39,688 nucleotides of DNA from Nannocystis exedens (GCA_945861885.1 CAMAVR010000032.1:1-39688); one strand, 5' to 3'. Shown: positions 31,998 through 39,688, numbered from the stretch's first letter. Program-made: numbers and translations. Notes: generated from the sequence alone by a model not told the origin.

Positions 31998-33224
31998 ATG
32001 CATGGTCGGCATGCGAAGCGATGGCTCGTGATCGGCGCACTCGTTGCGTTAGTGCCCATCTTTGCGAAGCCATCGACCGCGGCAGAACCGCGGCGCACAT
32101 CGACCGGCGAAATCGTCCGCTGGGGGGAGCCTCATGTGACATTCGTAGCGAGCGAGTCGTTGGCGCGCGCCGCGGAAGGCGCCGACCAGATCGTCGAGCC
32201 GGCATTGCGCGGTTGGAGTAGCGGAAGTGCCGCGCCAATTCTGACGCACACGACGGCAAAATTGGGGGAAGACGATAGCCCGTCGATCGACCTCAGAAAC
32301 ACGATTTCGTACGCCGAAAATGGGAGCGCTCTCGCCGGAAGCGCACTTGCAATCACGATTTTAAGCTACGAAAACTCAGGGCGAATCATCGATGCTGACA
32401 TCGTGCTGAACGGAAAATACAAGTTCGAGCTCGTCGACCCGAATGCGGCGCCGCCCGAGCACGACGTCATCCGCGTTGAGGGGGAGATCGACGAAGCGAC
32501 CGGTACGATCGACAGCGGACGGAAGTCGTCGCGGGCCTCGTATGATGTCCACCATGTGCTCGCACACGAGCTCGGTCACGCGCTCGGTCTCACCGACGAG
32601 TACGAGCGGTCTGGCGACGTGATGTATGTTTATACCGCCGCCGATGACGCAAGAAGGAGAAGCCCGAGCGTACACGATTGGGCCTCGCTCGACGCCGTCT
32701 ACGCCGACGGGCTTGCGCCGGCCAGTTCAGGCTGCAGCTCGACTGTGGCGTCGCAGCATGCGCGCGGTTTGCAGCCATGGCTGCTTCCGGCGTTCGGAAC
32801 GCTTATTTTTGCCTTAGGGCGTCGACGCCGCGTTCTTATCATCCCGTCGGTGGTGGCGATCGCGCTCGCCACATTGATGCCGACCCCCACGCGCTCGAAC
32901 GAAGGCACCGCGCCGAGCCATGCCAGTGCGCGCGTTGTGGCGCGCGAAACAAGCGTAAAAAACGGCCTGTTTCAAACGCAATTGCATCTGGCGGTAAGCG
33001 CGTGTCATGTCGAAAATTGCCCGCGCGAAATTAACGCGACGATGTGGGGGGGGAAAATTGGGAAGATCACGCAAGAAATCGCCGGCCGCGCCGTCCCCGA
33101 AATAGGGCGCGAAGTTGGCATCACGTTTTCGAGAGCGAAGCGACTCTCGCTGCTAAGAGCGATTGGCCTGCCGACGCCGAATGCGTCAGCCGGCGGCAAC
33201 GTTGCGATCATCGAAGCCAAATAA
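31998..33224 (+). CDS. Secreted metzincin (matrixin-like) protease with internal MYXO-CTERM-like segment
   Basis: A 408-aa exported zinc protease. A signal peptide (about 1-29) precedes a matrixin-like catalytic domain (about 40-240) with HELGHALGLTD: zinc ligands H190 and H194, general base E191, and D200 where most matrixins have a third His, as in snapalysin-type enzymes. M209 in SGDVMY is the Met-turn. A Cys (C246), a hydrophobic stretch (about 260-273) and RRRR (275-278) then resemble the MYXO-CTERM sorting signal, but another hydrophobic segment (279-294) and about 110 more residues follow, including CHVENC. AGAGG precedes the ATG. It converges on the glycosyltransferase gene and overlaps its 3' end by 17 bp. 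Confidence 0.85.
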   Translation: MHGRHAKRWLVIGALVALVPIFAKPSTAAEPRRTSTGEIVRWGEPHVTFVASESLARAAEGADQIVEPALRGWSSGSAAPILTHTTAKLGEDDSPSIDLRNTISYAENGSALAGSALAITILSYENSGRIIDADIVLNGKYKFELVDPNAAPPEHDVIRVEGEIDEATGTIDSGRKSSRASYDVHHVLAHELGHALGLTDEYERSGDVMYVYTAADDARRRSPSVHDWASLDAVYADGLAPASSGCSSTVASQHARGLQPWLLPAFGTLIFALGRRRRVLIIPSVVAIALATLMPTPTRSNEGTAPSHASARVVARETSVKNGLFQTQLHLAVSACHVENCPREINATMWGGKIGKITQEIAGRAVPEIGREVGITFSRAKRLSLLRAIGLPTPNASAGGNVAIIEAK

Positions 33225-34176
33225 CGGCTGTCTTTAGCGCATTTGCTTCGCGTTCGACGGTCGATAGCCCTTCGCTTTCGGATGCAATGAGAAGCGTGTC
33301 GGCCGCGCCGATCCAAGCGACCGCTTCGTTTCGAAGAACAGTTCCGACAAACGTTGGACGAACTCGTAGCGCGCGACTGAGCTCTTCGAGCGCATCGCGT
33401 TCAGGCCCATCACCGACGACGACCAGCCGTGCCGCTTTCGCCGCGGCGTATCGGATGGCTCGGTCAACGCGTTTGCTTTTGACAAGACGGCCGACAGTGA
33501 CAAGTAGCGGTGCGTCACCGCGATAGGCATTTCGAAGCGCTTTGGCGCGCTCCGCGACATCGGGAAGTTCGAGCTGCGGCGGCGCCACTCGCGCGATAGC
33601 CTCCACGCGTGCCAACAGTGACGAGCTCTGTTTAGCGTCATGCCCGATCGATCGCACGAGCCTAGTTTTCAGGTCGAGCGATACAAATCGCCATGAATCG
33701 GCGCGCTTTGCGATCGCGCTCACGAGTGCGACGCGCGCGGATCGCGGCATCGCTTCAAGGAGTCGCACATCGCCGCCGTGCGAGACGACCTCGAGCGTGA
33801 ATCGATGAGCCCGAGAAAGGCACAAAAATGCGCTTGGAATCGCCCAATGTGCGATCACGCGTTCAAACGGCTCTTTTTGGATGAAGCGGCGCGCAGACAG
33901 CGCCCATCGAACGGCGCTTGCTCCACGCCACGGTGCGCGCGTGAGCCGGGCCTCGGCGCCGGGCCACCCGAACGCCTCGCCGCCGTCAAAAAAAGCGACT
34001 CGCACGCCGTGCCGGTCGGTCGCAAATCGTCCACTCCGTGGGGCCGACGCAGTCGGGGCAACGACCGTCACGTCGCAGCCGTTCCGAGCCATCGCTCGCG
34101 CTTCAGATTCGACGAAGTGCCCGGCGGGATCTCCCTCGAACTGCGGGTAACTCGTCGTCACAACCGCGACGCGCAT
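33208..34176 (-). CDS. GT4-family glycosyltransferase, cut short at the C-terminus
   Basis: A 322-aa GT-B fold glycosyltransferase of the GT4 (group 1) type. The N-terminal domain starts VAVVTTSYPQFEGDPAGHFVE, and the acceptor region includes VIAHWAIPSAFLCL and SHGGDVRL. The C-terminal nucleotide-sugar domain has TVGRLVKSKRVDRAI, VVVGDGPERDALEEL and the E-x7-E region ASESEGLSTVEREANAL. The protein ends only about nine residues later (KTAVIWLR), whereas family members continue for roughly 50-80 residues. The truncation coincides with the overlap with the protease gene. AAGGAGG fixes the ATG at 34176. Donor and acceptor are unknown; activity after truncation is uncertain. Confidence 0.85.
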   Translation of the reverse strand: MRVAVVTTSYPQFEGDPAGHFVESEARAMARNGCDVTVVAPTASAPRSGRFATDRHGVRVAFFDGGEAFGWPGAEARLTRAPWRGASAVRWALSARRFIQKEPFERVIAHWAIPSAFLCLSRAHRFTLEVVSHGGDVRLLEAMPRSARVALVSAIAKRADSWRFVSLDLKTRLVRSIGHDAKQSSSLLARVEAIARVAPPQLELPDVAERAKALRNAYRGDAPLLVTVGRLVKSKRVDRAIRYAAAKAARLVVVGDGPERDALEELSRALRVRPTFVGTVLRNEAVAWIGAADTLLIASESEGLSTVEREANALKTAVIWLR

Positions 34177-34212
34177 GTCGTCCTCCTTGGCGCATGGTAC
34201 ACCTTCGATATC

Positions 34213-36213
34213 ATGAGCTCTGATCGCGTCATTCGAGGAAAGATTCTGTATTTAGCCGACGATACGTCGGTCATCGAGCGGCAACTTGCAGGCGAATCGC
34301 TCCAGTTTGATGCCGCGCGGCCGCTCATGAACAGCATTTCGACCGACGAAATTACGCCCGGGTGGGTCTGCTACTATTTCGACGAGACGCTGGCGCGCTA
34401 CTGCTTGGTAGGCCTTCGCGGTGGCGTTATTAAGCAAGACTCAATCGCGAAGGGCGGTTTTGGCGTGATCGTGAGCGGCGCATCAAAAGGGTGCGGCTCC
34501 AGCCGGGAGACGGCGCCATTCAGCGAGCTCAAAGCCGGCGTGCAGCTAGTCATCGCGAAGAGCATCGAAAAGATTTACAAGCAAAACGCCCAAAATATAG
34601 GCCTTTTAACAAGCACCGATTTCGGGTTGATCGATCGGATCGAAAAGGGGGAGGCGATTGCCGTCGACGAGTTCACACGCGGGCTCGATCCGATCAGCGC
34701 GAAAATTGTCGAGTGCGGCGGGCTTTTCGCATACAACCGCGAGCGTCTTGCCGGCAAAGTTACACCGCCCGCGCTGACCACAACCGCCAGGCCGATGACA
34801 CTGTGCGAAAAAATTCTCGCGTCGCACGTGATCGTCGACGCCAAGAGCGACAAGCGTGGCGTCGTTGCGGTGAAGCCGGGCGACGCTTTTTTTGCGCGGA
34901 CAGACGTGCGGTTTTCGCACGAGTACGTGACACCGATGGCCGAGTCGCTGTTCGTGTCAGAGATGGGGGCTAACGCGAAAGTGAGCGATCCGGCGAGCGT
35001 TTTCGCGTTTCGCGATCATCTAACGTTTTTAGATCGCGTGATGCCGGAAGCGCACCGCGCGATGGGGCTCGAAGAGCAGGCAAAGTCGCTCGCTGTCGTG
35101 CAAGAAAAATTCGCTACGAAGCACCACGTGAAGCTCTACGGCGAAGTTCACCGAGACGGGAAGCTTGTCGGGAGCGAAGCGATTTGCCACAACAAGATCA
35201 TCGAAGAGATCGCGCTGCCGGGTCAGCTGGTCGCGGGCACCGATTCTCATACGTGCATGGCCGGCGCGCTCGGCTGCTTCGCGTTTGGCGTTGGGTCGAC
35301 CGACATGGCCAACGCGTGGCTCACGCGCGACGTGCGCGTTACCGTGCCAGAAACGGCGCGCTTTAATCTGCACGGGGCGATGAAAGAGGGCGTCTGCGCG
35401 AAAGACGTGATGCTTTATCTCCTGAGTCAGCCTTTTTTCAAGTCGGGTGATGGTATCGGGACAGTGCTTGAATTCGCCGGCGACGGTGTCCGATCGATGC
35501 CGCTCGACGAGCGGGCAACGCTGACAAATATGGCGGTCGAAGCGGGCGGGTTCACCGGCATCATCGAAGCCGATGAAGTCGTCGTCGACTATCTCGTCGC
35601 GCAGCGCGGCCTCGATGCCGATGATGTGCGCGCCAAAATTGTGCGGGCCGATGAAGGCGCGGCGTATGTCGCCACGTTCGACATCGATCTAAGTACGATC
35701 GGGCCGATGGTCGCAACGCCGGGCGACCCGCGTAACGGCGTGGCGATCGACGATGAGCGAGTTCACGGGGTGCCGATTAACATCGCGTACGGCGGCTCAT
35801 GCACCGGGGGGAAAAAGACCGACATGGACATGTACGCGCAGGTGCTCGGCGATGCGCTAAAGCTCGGAAGGCGCGTCGCTCCGGGGGTGCATCTGTATAT
35901 CCAGTTTGGCTCGCAAGACATCCGCCGTTACGCCGAAAAAAAGGGCTATGTTGAGCTGTTTGAGCGAGTAGGCGCGGAGCTTGTCGATCCGTCATGTGGC
36001 GCTTGCATAAAAGCGGGGCCAGGCGTGAGCTTCTCGCCCGATGAAGTGACGGTGAGCGCGATTAATCGCAACTTTCCAGGTCGCAGCGGCCCCGGAAAAG
36101 TGTATTTAGCAAGCCCATTTGTTGTGGCGGCGAGCGCAATTGCTGGCAAGATCGTCCGCCCGAGCGAATTGCCAAATCGAACTGGAGAGCAACGTGAGCG
36201 AATTGAAGATTGA
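34213..36213 (+). CDS. Aconitase-superfamily hydro-lyase, swivel (LeuD-like) domain first, LeuC-like domain second
   Basis: A 666-aa fusion. Residues about 1-150 are the small swivel domain (STDEITPGW and GCGSSRE at 93-99, usually C-terminal in aconitases). Residues about 195-655 are the large Fe-S domain: TDSHTC (343-348), the first cluster Cys C530 in GGSCTGGK, and C595/C598 in PSCGACIKAGPG, with NRNFPGRSG (618-626). The canonical SCTN motif is SCTGG here (Asn replaced by Gly). The order (small then large) is the reverse of normal aconitase and matches a LeuD-LeuC fusion. The substrate (isopropylmalate, homocitrate, citrate or another) cannot be set. The ATG at 34213 is 36 bp from the divergent glycosyltransferase start. 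Confidence 0.85.
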   Translation: MSSDRVIRGKILYLADDTSVIERQLAGESLQFDAARPLMNSISTDEITPGWVCYYFDETLARYCLVGLRGGVIKQDSIAKGGFGVIVSGASKGCGSSRETAPFSELKAGVQLVIAKSIEKIYKQNAQNIGLLTSTDFGLIDRIEKGEAIAVDEFTRGLDPISAKIVECGGLFAYNRERLAGKVTPPALTTTARPMTLCEKILASHVIVDAKSDKRGVVAVKPGDAFFARTDVRFSHEYVTPMAESLFVSEMGANAKVSDPASVFAFRDHLTFLDRVMPEAHRAMGLEEQAKSLAVVQEKFATKHHVKLYGEVHRDGKLVGSEAICHNKIIEEIALPGQLVAGTDSHTCMAGALGCFAFGVGSTDMANAWLTRDVRVTVPETARFNLHGAMKEGVCAKDVMLYLLSQPFFKSGDGIGTVLEFAGDGVRSMPLDERATLTNMAVEAGGFTGIIEADEVVVDYLVAQRGLDADDVRAKIVRADEGAAYVATFDIDLSTIGPMVATPGDPRNGVAIDDERVHGVPINIAYGGSCTGGKKTDMDMYAQVLGDALKLGRRVAPGVHLYIQFGSQDIRRYAEKKGYVELFERVGAELVDPSCGACIKAGPGVSFSPDEVTVSAINRNFPGRSGPGKVYLASPFVVAASAIAGKIVRPSELPNRTGEQRERIED

Positions 36214-36769
36214 GCCAAACAGATACGTCGTTCTCGATTACGCCCTCTACGACGAAACGGGCGAGATGGTCGATTCAAGCAAAGCGAGTGGCGGCCCGAT
36301 CATGTACGTTCACGGCTACGGGGCGCTAGTTCCTGGCCTCGAGGCTGCGGTCGTGGGGCTTCGCAAAGGCGATCAACGTGAGATCGTGGTGGCGCCCGAA
36401 GAGGCATTCGGCGATCACGACGATTCACTTGTTTTTGCCGTCGAGCGAACGGAATTCCCCGATCCAAAAGCGGTGGCCGTCGGCGACGAGTTCATGGCCG
36501 AGTCAGAAGACGGGACCGAAGTTCCAATGCGCGTCGTCAAAATCGAGGGGGACGACGTCGTGGTCGACGCGAACCACCCGTTGGCCGGCGTGACGATAAA
36601 ATACGCTATTAAAGTGCTCGAAGTCCGAGATGCGACCACCGATGAGATAGCGGAGGCGGCAGCCGAGTTTGAGGAGGCTGAGGGGCATATTCACGGGCCC
36701 GATTGCCATCACGAGCACGAAGAGCCGCTAATCGCCCTAGGCACGCGCGAACCCAGCAAGAAGAATTAG
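36194..36769 (+). CDS. SlyD-like FKBP-type peptidyl-prolyl isomerase
   Basis: A 191-aa FKBP. The FKBP core (VVLDYALYDETGEMVDSS, MYVHGYGALVPGLEAAVVGLRKGD) is interrupted by the insert-in-flap chaperone domain (about 75-130) and returns at HPLAGVTIKYAIKVLEVR, as in SlyD. The C-terminal GHIHGPDCHHEHEE is a short metal-binding tail. The GTG at 36194, preceded by GGAGAG, overlaps the end of the aconitase gene by 20 bp, so the two are probably co-translated. Possible roles are folding help and nickel or other metal handling. Confidence 0.9.
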   Translation: MSELKIEPNRYVVLDYALYDETGEMVDSSKASGGPIMYVHGYGALVPGLEAAVVGLRKGDQREIVVAPEEAFGDHDDSLVFAVERTEFPDPKAVAVGDEFMAESEDGTEVPMRVVKIEGDDVVVDANHPLAGVTIKYAIKVLEVRDATTDEIAEAAAEFEEAEGHIHGPDCHHEHEEPLIALGTREPSKKN

Positions 36770-36815
36770 AACTTCGGCCCTACCCTTGGCCCAATTTGTT
36801 GCTAACTTCTGCGGG

Positions 36816-36998
36816 ATGGACAACTCCCCGAACGTTCCGAGCCGCGAATGGGATATTCGCGTTCGCCAGCGCAATCTAAGTAGCGGCGTATTGACCGACA
36901 AAACGGTCCGCCAATTCCTCGAAGCGCTCCCTGACCTCGAAGAAAATGCCGAGTCGATCGAGCTGGCGCAGCCGGCACTCGGTGGTCGCGACGAATGA
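36816..36998 (+). CDS. Small protein of unknown function upstream of DUF1844 gene
   Basis: A 60-aa acidic protein containing SREWDIRVRQRNLSSGVLTDKTVRQFLEALPDLEENAESI. The ATG at 36816 is preceded by GCGGG; an in-frame ATG at 36786 would add ten residues. I do not recognise a named family. It sits 21 bp before the DUF1844 gene in the same direction, so a shared transcript is likely. The composition (regular charged helices, no leader) suggests a cytoplasmic accessory protein. Confidence 0.65.
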   Translation: MDNSPNVPSREWDIRVRQRNLSSGVLTDKTVRQFLEALPDLEENAESIELAQPALGGRDE

Positions 36999-37019
36999 CG
37001 ACTGCCAGGAGCTGAAGCT

Positions 37020-37325
37020 ATGAGCCAGGAGGCAAGCGAGCTAGAAGTTGACGCCGGAAAAGAGTCGCAAGAGGCTCTGCCAGCAGTCGACTTCTCGACT
37101 TTTGTTATGTCGCTGAGCCACTCGGCATACATTCATCTAGGGGCGGCGCCTCATCCTGAGACGAATCAGCTCGCAGTGAATTTGCCGATAGCCCGCCAAT
37201 CGATCGATCTGCTCTCGCTGATCGAGCAGAAAACGCGAGGCAACCTAACCGGCCAAGAAGAGCGCCTGTTAGAGCAAATTTTGTTCGATTTACGAATGCG
37301 CTTCGTCGACCAGACGAAAAAGTAG
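37020..37325 (+). CDS. DUF1844 protein
   Basis: A 101-aa protein with the DUF1844 pattern: DFSTFVMSLSHSAYIHLG (about 24-41), HPETNQLAVNLPIARQSIDLLSLIEQKTRGNLT, and LLEQILFDLRMRFV at the end, after an acidic N-terminal tail. The family is widespread in Deltaproteobacteria-type genomes; its function is unknown. It follows the 60-aa protein gene and is followed 17 bp later by a lipoprotein gene. Confidence 0.9.
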   Translation: MSQEASELEVDAGKESQEALPAVDFSTFVMSLSHSAYIHLGAAPHPETNQLAVNLPIARQSIDLLSLIEQKTRGNLTGQEERLLEQILFDLRMRFVDQTKK

Positions 37326-37342
37326 GCTACCCCTCGTCCCTT

Positions 37343-38911
37343 ATGCAGTTGTCAACATTGGCGCGAAGGGGCGCAGCGGGGCGTGCCATCGCCGTGTTTT
37401 TTTTCGCGGCGCTAAGTGCTTGCGCCAGTTCAAATTGGGCGGTTGATGGCGACGTCAACGTCAGCGAGCCTACTGAGATCGTACCTGCAAACGGTGCCCG
37501 TTTGTCGGTGGCACGTAGTGAAGAGGCGAAAAGCTCGTACCCGACCATTTCGATTAAGCAGATCTTCGCCGGAAGAGAAAAGCAAATCGCAACCGACGCA
37601 GCGCCGATCGTTCTGCCTTCAGATTTCAGATACTTATTTGACGCAGAAGAATGCTCACAAACTCATGTGATAAAATGGCGGTTGACCGATCGGGCGACGG
37701 GTTCGGTTTTGATGTCGCAGAAATCACGCGACACAGCGTTAAGGCTGCACCTCACGACGCTCGGAAGTTTTGAGCTGAAGCTTGCATGTACAGCGACTCC
37801 GCTGGCTCACCAAAAGGCGTGGATAATTACGGAATCGATCGTATTCACGGTTCAGCCAAGAATTTTGGTTACTGCTGCCGCTGTTGGTAAAGAGGGGCCG
37901 GAAATTGATTCGCGCGGCGCCGTTTTTCTCGAGCCAAACCGTCCTTATCGATTTCAGGTGAACAGCTGCTCAACCGATAGGCCGTTTACGTGGATGATGA
38001 GGCGGAGCGGTGCTTCGGAAGAGCAGTTTCCGACGCAGGATGGTGTGGTTGGAGTATGGCAATTTGCTGACGTCGGTGCGTTCACACTCGACGTCATCTG
38101 TTCGCAGACAAATCGAGATGGCACGGTGCACGAGGTTAGAGTCGCGCTCCAATTCGAGGTTCAAAACGACCTCGGGGTAGCGAGGTCGCCGCGTGATTTT
38201 TCGCAAAGTGATTTTTTGCCCGTGCGCCGCTATGTCCAAGGGCTTCGCGACGTGCCCGGAATAAGCGTGGACGAATATTGTGAAACTCTCTCGAGCGGCG
38301 GGATTTTTAAGCGGGGGACCGAAGTGATGGTGTGCCGACTTCGCCTGTATCCGCGTTTTGCGTTGCTATTTGTCGAGCAACCGAGCGGGCAGTTGGACGC
38401 CAGGACGGAACTTCGCGACTTAAACTCGATTCATGCAACGACAAAAGAGCTCGGGTCATTCGTCGATGTTATCCCGTTTGACAATCACATCCTCTCTGTT
38501 CCGTGCAGGACAGATCTGTTCGCATCGGAAGAGTGCGACGGATTTTTGGAGGCATGGCTTGATAAGTCTGACTATCAATTCGGATACTATTTCGGAGATC
38601 AGGCTGACAGTCTCGAAAGCAAGAATGTTCAAGAGAATCTGCCGGAAGAGGCGATGATTCGTCTTTGTCACGCCTTGCGGGCACTTTTCGTGCTTTCGGT
38701 GGAAAAGGAGTACTACATTCACAGCCCTCTCGGTTTCGTTGCGCGACCTGGTGCCGATCAAGGGCGGCTTATCCTGAAGCGTGCTCCCGTAGCCAAGCTA
38801 AGGGGTGACGTGAGGTCTCATGCGCGGGCTCCTACATTTGCCGCTGCACTGTCGAAGCAAACGAGTTCGATCGCCGACACGATGGCAAATTTGTGCGACG
38901 GCCGTCGGTAG
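37343..38911 (+). CDS. Lipoprotein of unknown function
   Basis: A 522-aa probable lipoprotein: a basic N-terminus, a hydrophobic segment and the lipobox LSAC (Cys27). Two Ig-like or PKD-like beta regions are suggested (about 75-165, ending LGSFELKLACTA, and 175-270, ending VGAFTLDVICSQ), each with a Cys pair. A C-terminal alpha/beta region (about 290-480) contains Cys-Glu-Cys clusters. I do not recognise a family. The start lacks an obvious ribosome-binding site. It is followed by a strong hairpin. Confidence 0.78.
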   Translation: MQLSTLARRGAAGRAIAVFFFAALSACASSNWAVDGDVNVSEPTEIVPANGARLSVARSEEAKSSYPTISIKQIFAGREKQIATDAAPIVLPSDFRYLFDAEECSQTHVIKWRLTDRATGSVLMSQKSRDTALRLHLTTLGSFELKLACTATPLAHQKAWIITESIVFTVQPRILVTAAAVGKEGPEIDSRGAVFLEPNRPYRFQVNSCSTDRPFTWMMRRSGASEEQFPTQDGVVGVWQFADVGAFTLDVICSQTNRDGTVHEVRVALQFEVQNDLGVARSPRDFSQSDFLPVRRYVQGLRDVPGISVDEYCETLSSGGIFKRGTEVMVCRLRLYPRFALLFVEQPSGQLDARTELRDLNSIHATTKELGSFVDVIPFDNHILSVPCRTDLFASEECDGFLEAWLDKSDYQFGYYFGDQADSLESKNVQENLPEEAMIRLCHALRALFVLSVEKEYYIHSPLGFVARPGADQGRLILKRAPVAKLRGDVRSHARAPTFAAALSKQTSSIADTMANLCDGRR

Positions 38912-38922
38912 TAGCCTGGTGC

Positions 38923-38945
38923 CCCATCAACCTTCGGTTGATGGG
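38923..38945. terminator. Strong 10-bp hairpin between lipoprotein gene and IS remnant
   Basis: CCCATCAACC-ttc-GGTTGATGGG is a perfect 10-bp stem, 11 bases after the lipoprotein stop and spanning the stop codon of the IS630 remnant on the other strand. There is no T-run, so it may terminate weakly or be part of the insertion-sequence end. Confidence 0.5.
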
Positions 38946-39232
38946 TAAAGTCGGCGAAGTTTAATTCGAGCGTCGTCGGTGGTGAACCGCCAAGAGATGG
39001 GGTTGTCATCGGCGTTATGAGCCGCGGTCCAGTGCGCGAGGAGATGGCGCAATTGGTCGATCGAGGCAATGCGCTGGTTGAGGCATTGACGCGCTAAAAC
39101 GGAGAGCTGGATCTCGGCCATGTCGAGCCAGCTGCCGTGTTTTGGCGTATGGTGCACGTCGATCTTCTCGACAAGACGACGCGCTTCTTCGGGCGGGAAC
39201 GCTTGATAGAGCGAAGACAATGAGTGGGTATG
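38927..39232 (-). pseudogene. IS630-family transposase, C-terminal remnant
   Basis: On the minus strand about 100 codons read as the C-terminal part of an IS630 DDE transposase: HTHSLSSLYQAFPPEEARR, HHTPKHGSWLDMAEIQLSVL with the third catalytic acidic residue (Glu of MAE), and RFTTDDARIKLRRLYPS at the end. Upstream of about 39232 the expected DNLN and the rest of the catalytic domain are missing and unrelated sequence follows, so about two thirds of the gene is gone. No second inverted repeat end was identified. Confidence 0.85.
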
Positions 39233-39326
39233 GCGTGCCCGAACGCCGCGTTCTTTTCCTGCGGCCCCCGCCCGTCGAGCTCATCCGGCGTGAGCGTCAT
39301 CGGAAATACGTTGGCGTCCTGGTAGC

Positions 39327-39352
39327 CGTGCGCGTGCGCATGCGCGTGCGCG
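39327..39352. repeat. 26-bp alternating purine-pyrimidine tract
   Basis: Twenty-six bases alternate strictly between pyrimidine and purine (a CG/TG-rich run with the palindromic core GCGCATGCGC), a composition favourable to Z-DNA. It lies between the IS630 remnant and the four-helix-bundle gene, near where the IS homology stops. Confidence 0.75.
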
Positions 39353-39364
39353 GGACCCAATGGA

Positions 39365-39688
39365 TCAACGGCACATCTTCGTCAGCATCGAGACAATGCG
39401 AACAAGCAACGCTTTGGCCTTCCGACCGTCTTCCTCGGAAGTCATTTCAGCGACCCTACACACATCGATGATCGCAGCGCACTCCATGGCTGCTCCACGA
39501 GCAATCCCGTGATACCGAGCGCGGTCAACTGCGCCCGGCTTACCGGCCCCTTCCGCGATGTTGAGTGGCATCGACATCGCCGCGCGTTTCAGCTGGCTTC
39601 GCAATTCGCTTTCTCCGCGCGGCAGCGCAGCCACGATCGCAAAGGCCACTCGCAGAAAGTCGATTGCACAACGGTAGACGTCGAGATT
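39365..39688 (-). CDS. Four-helix-bundle protein (TIGR02436/S23 type), 5' end outside the window
   Basis: The frame is open to the window edge: upstream of an internal GTG at 39649 the residues NLDVYRCAIDFLR continue the family pattern (LDVY-x-x-A-x-x-FL), so the true start lies beyond 39688. The visible 107 residues contain RGESELRSQLKRAAMSMPLNIAEGAGK, RYHGIARGAAMECAAIIDVCR and a last helix. The family includes proteins encoded in intervening sequences of 23S rRNA genes and by free-standing genes; its function is unknown. Confidence 0.88.
   Translation of the reverse strand, partial: NLDVYRCAIDFLRVAFAIVAALPRGESELRSQLKRAAMSMPLNIAEGAGKPGAVDRARYHGIARGAAMECAAIIDVCRVAEMTSEEDGRKAKALLVRIVSMLTKMCR

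Noticed and set aside
31998..33224. Assigning the protease as a normal MYXO-CTERM protein
   Set aside because: The Cys/hydrophobic/Arg segment is internal and followed by over 100 residues, so normal terminal sorting cannot be assumed.
39236..39360. Continuation of the IS630 transposase in another frame
   Set aside because: The frames here give His-Ala repeats and Arg-rich sequence from the alternating tract, with no DDE transposase motif.

Overview
The window looks like chromosomal DNA of a Myxococcota-type bacterium (former Deltaproteobacteria). The support is indirect: several lipoproteins and secreted proteins rich in Asp-Ala-Gly, a matrixin-like protease carrying a MYXO-CTERM-like Cys/hydrophobic/Arg segment, a three-domain DsbA protein, a HEAT-THUMP-methyltransferase fusion and an inverted-order aconitase fusion. 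By eye the G+C is moderate to high, but lower than is usual for Polyangiales, so the exact lineage is open. Forty protein genes (one running off the right edge) plus one transposase remnant are supported. No intact rRNA, tRNA, CRISPR array or prophage was seen.

Layout. 1-402: no gene; a tRNA T-arm-like remnant and a bipartite hairpin repeat. 0.4-5.1 kb: a membrane protein of unknown role, then rsmD-truA (rRNA/tRNA modification), trmL on the other strand, and rnc followed in an overlapping run by a paired SMR exporter (mdtJ/mdtI-like). 5.1-9.4 kb: periplasmic parvulin and class A PBP in a GTGA-coupled pair, with divergent pgeF (peptidoglycan editing), i.e. an envelope block. 9.5-10.1 kb: a nucleotidyltransferase-fold protein with a small partner. 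10.2-13.4 kb: cystathionine beta-synthase converging on a HEAT-THUMP-methyltransferase whose tail is encoded by a dispersed hairpin repeat. 13.5-15.6 kb: a membrane-anchored triple CPFC thioredoxin-fold protein, followed by a very large inverted repeat. 15.7-21.6 kb: a probable lipoprotein, HIT hydrolase, UspA, a BatA-like VWA protein and uvrB.

21.6-22.9 kb is a small defence/stress island: a RES-Xre toxin-antitoxin pair with probable operator repeats, and next to it a solitary HigA-type antitoxin that lacks a normal start codon. 23.1-28.0 kb: a lipoprotein with an internally duplicated domain, a large AT-richer lipoprotein and manC (GDP-mannose synthesis).

28.1-31.9 kb is the most unusual part: three tightly packed membrane genes that read as divergent homologues of complex I subunits NuoH, NuoL and NuoM. 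The quinone-chamber loop of NuoH and the proton-channel Glu/Lys/His of NuoL and NuoM appear to be lost, yet the frames are intact and translationally coupled. They are followed by a metzincin protease with an internal MYXO-CTERM-like segment, a C-terminally cut-short glycosyltransferase, a swivel-first aconitase-superfamily fusion overlapping a SlyD-like FKBP, a small protein with a DUF1844 protein, and an unknown lipoprotein. The right edge holds a truncated IS630 transposase remnant, an alternating purine-pyrimidine tract and a partial four-helix-bundle (TIGR02436-type) protein.
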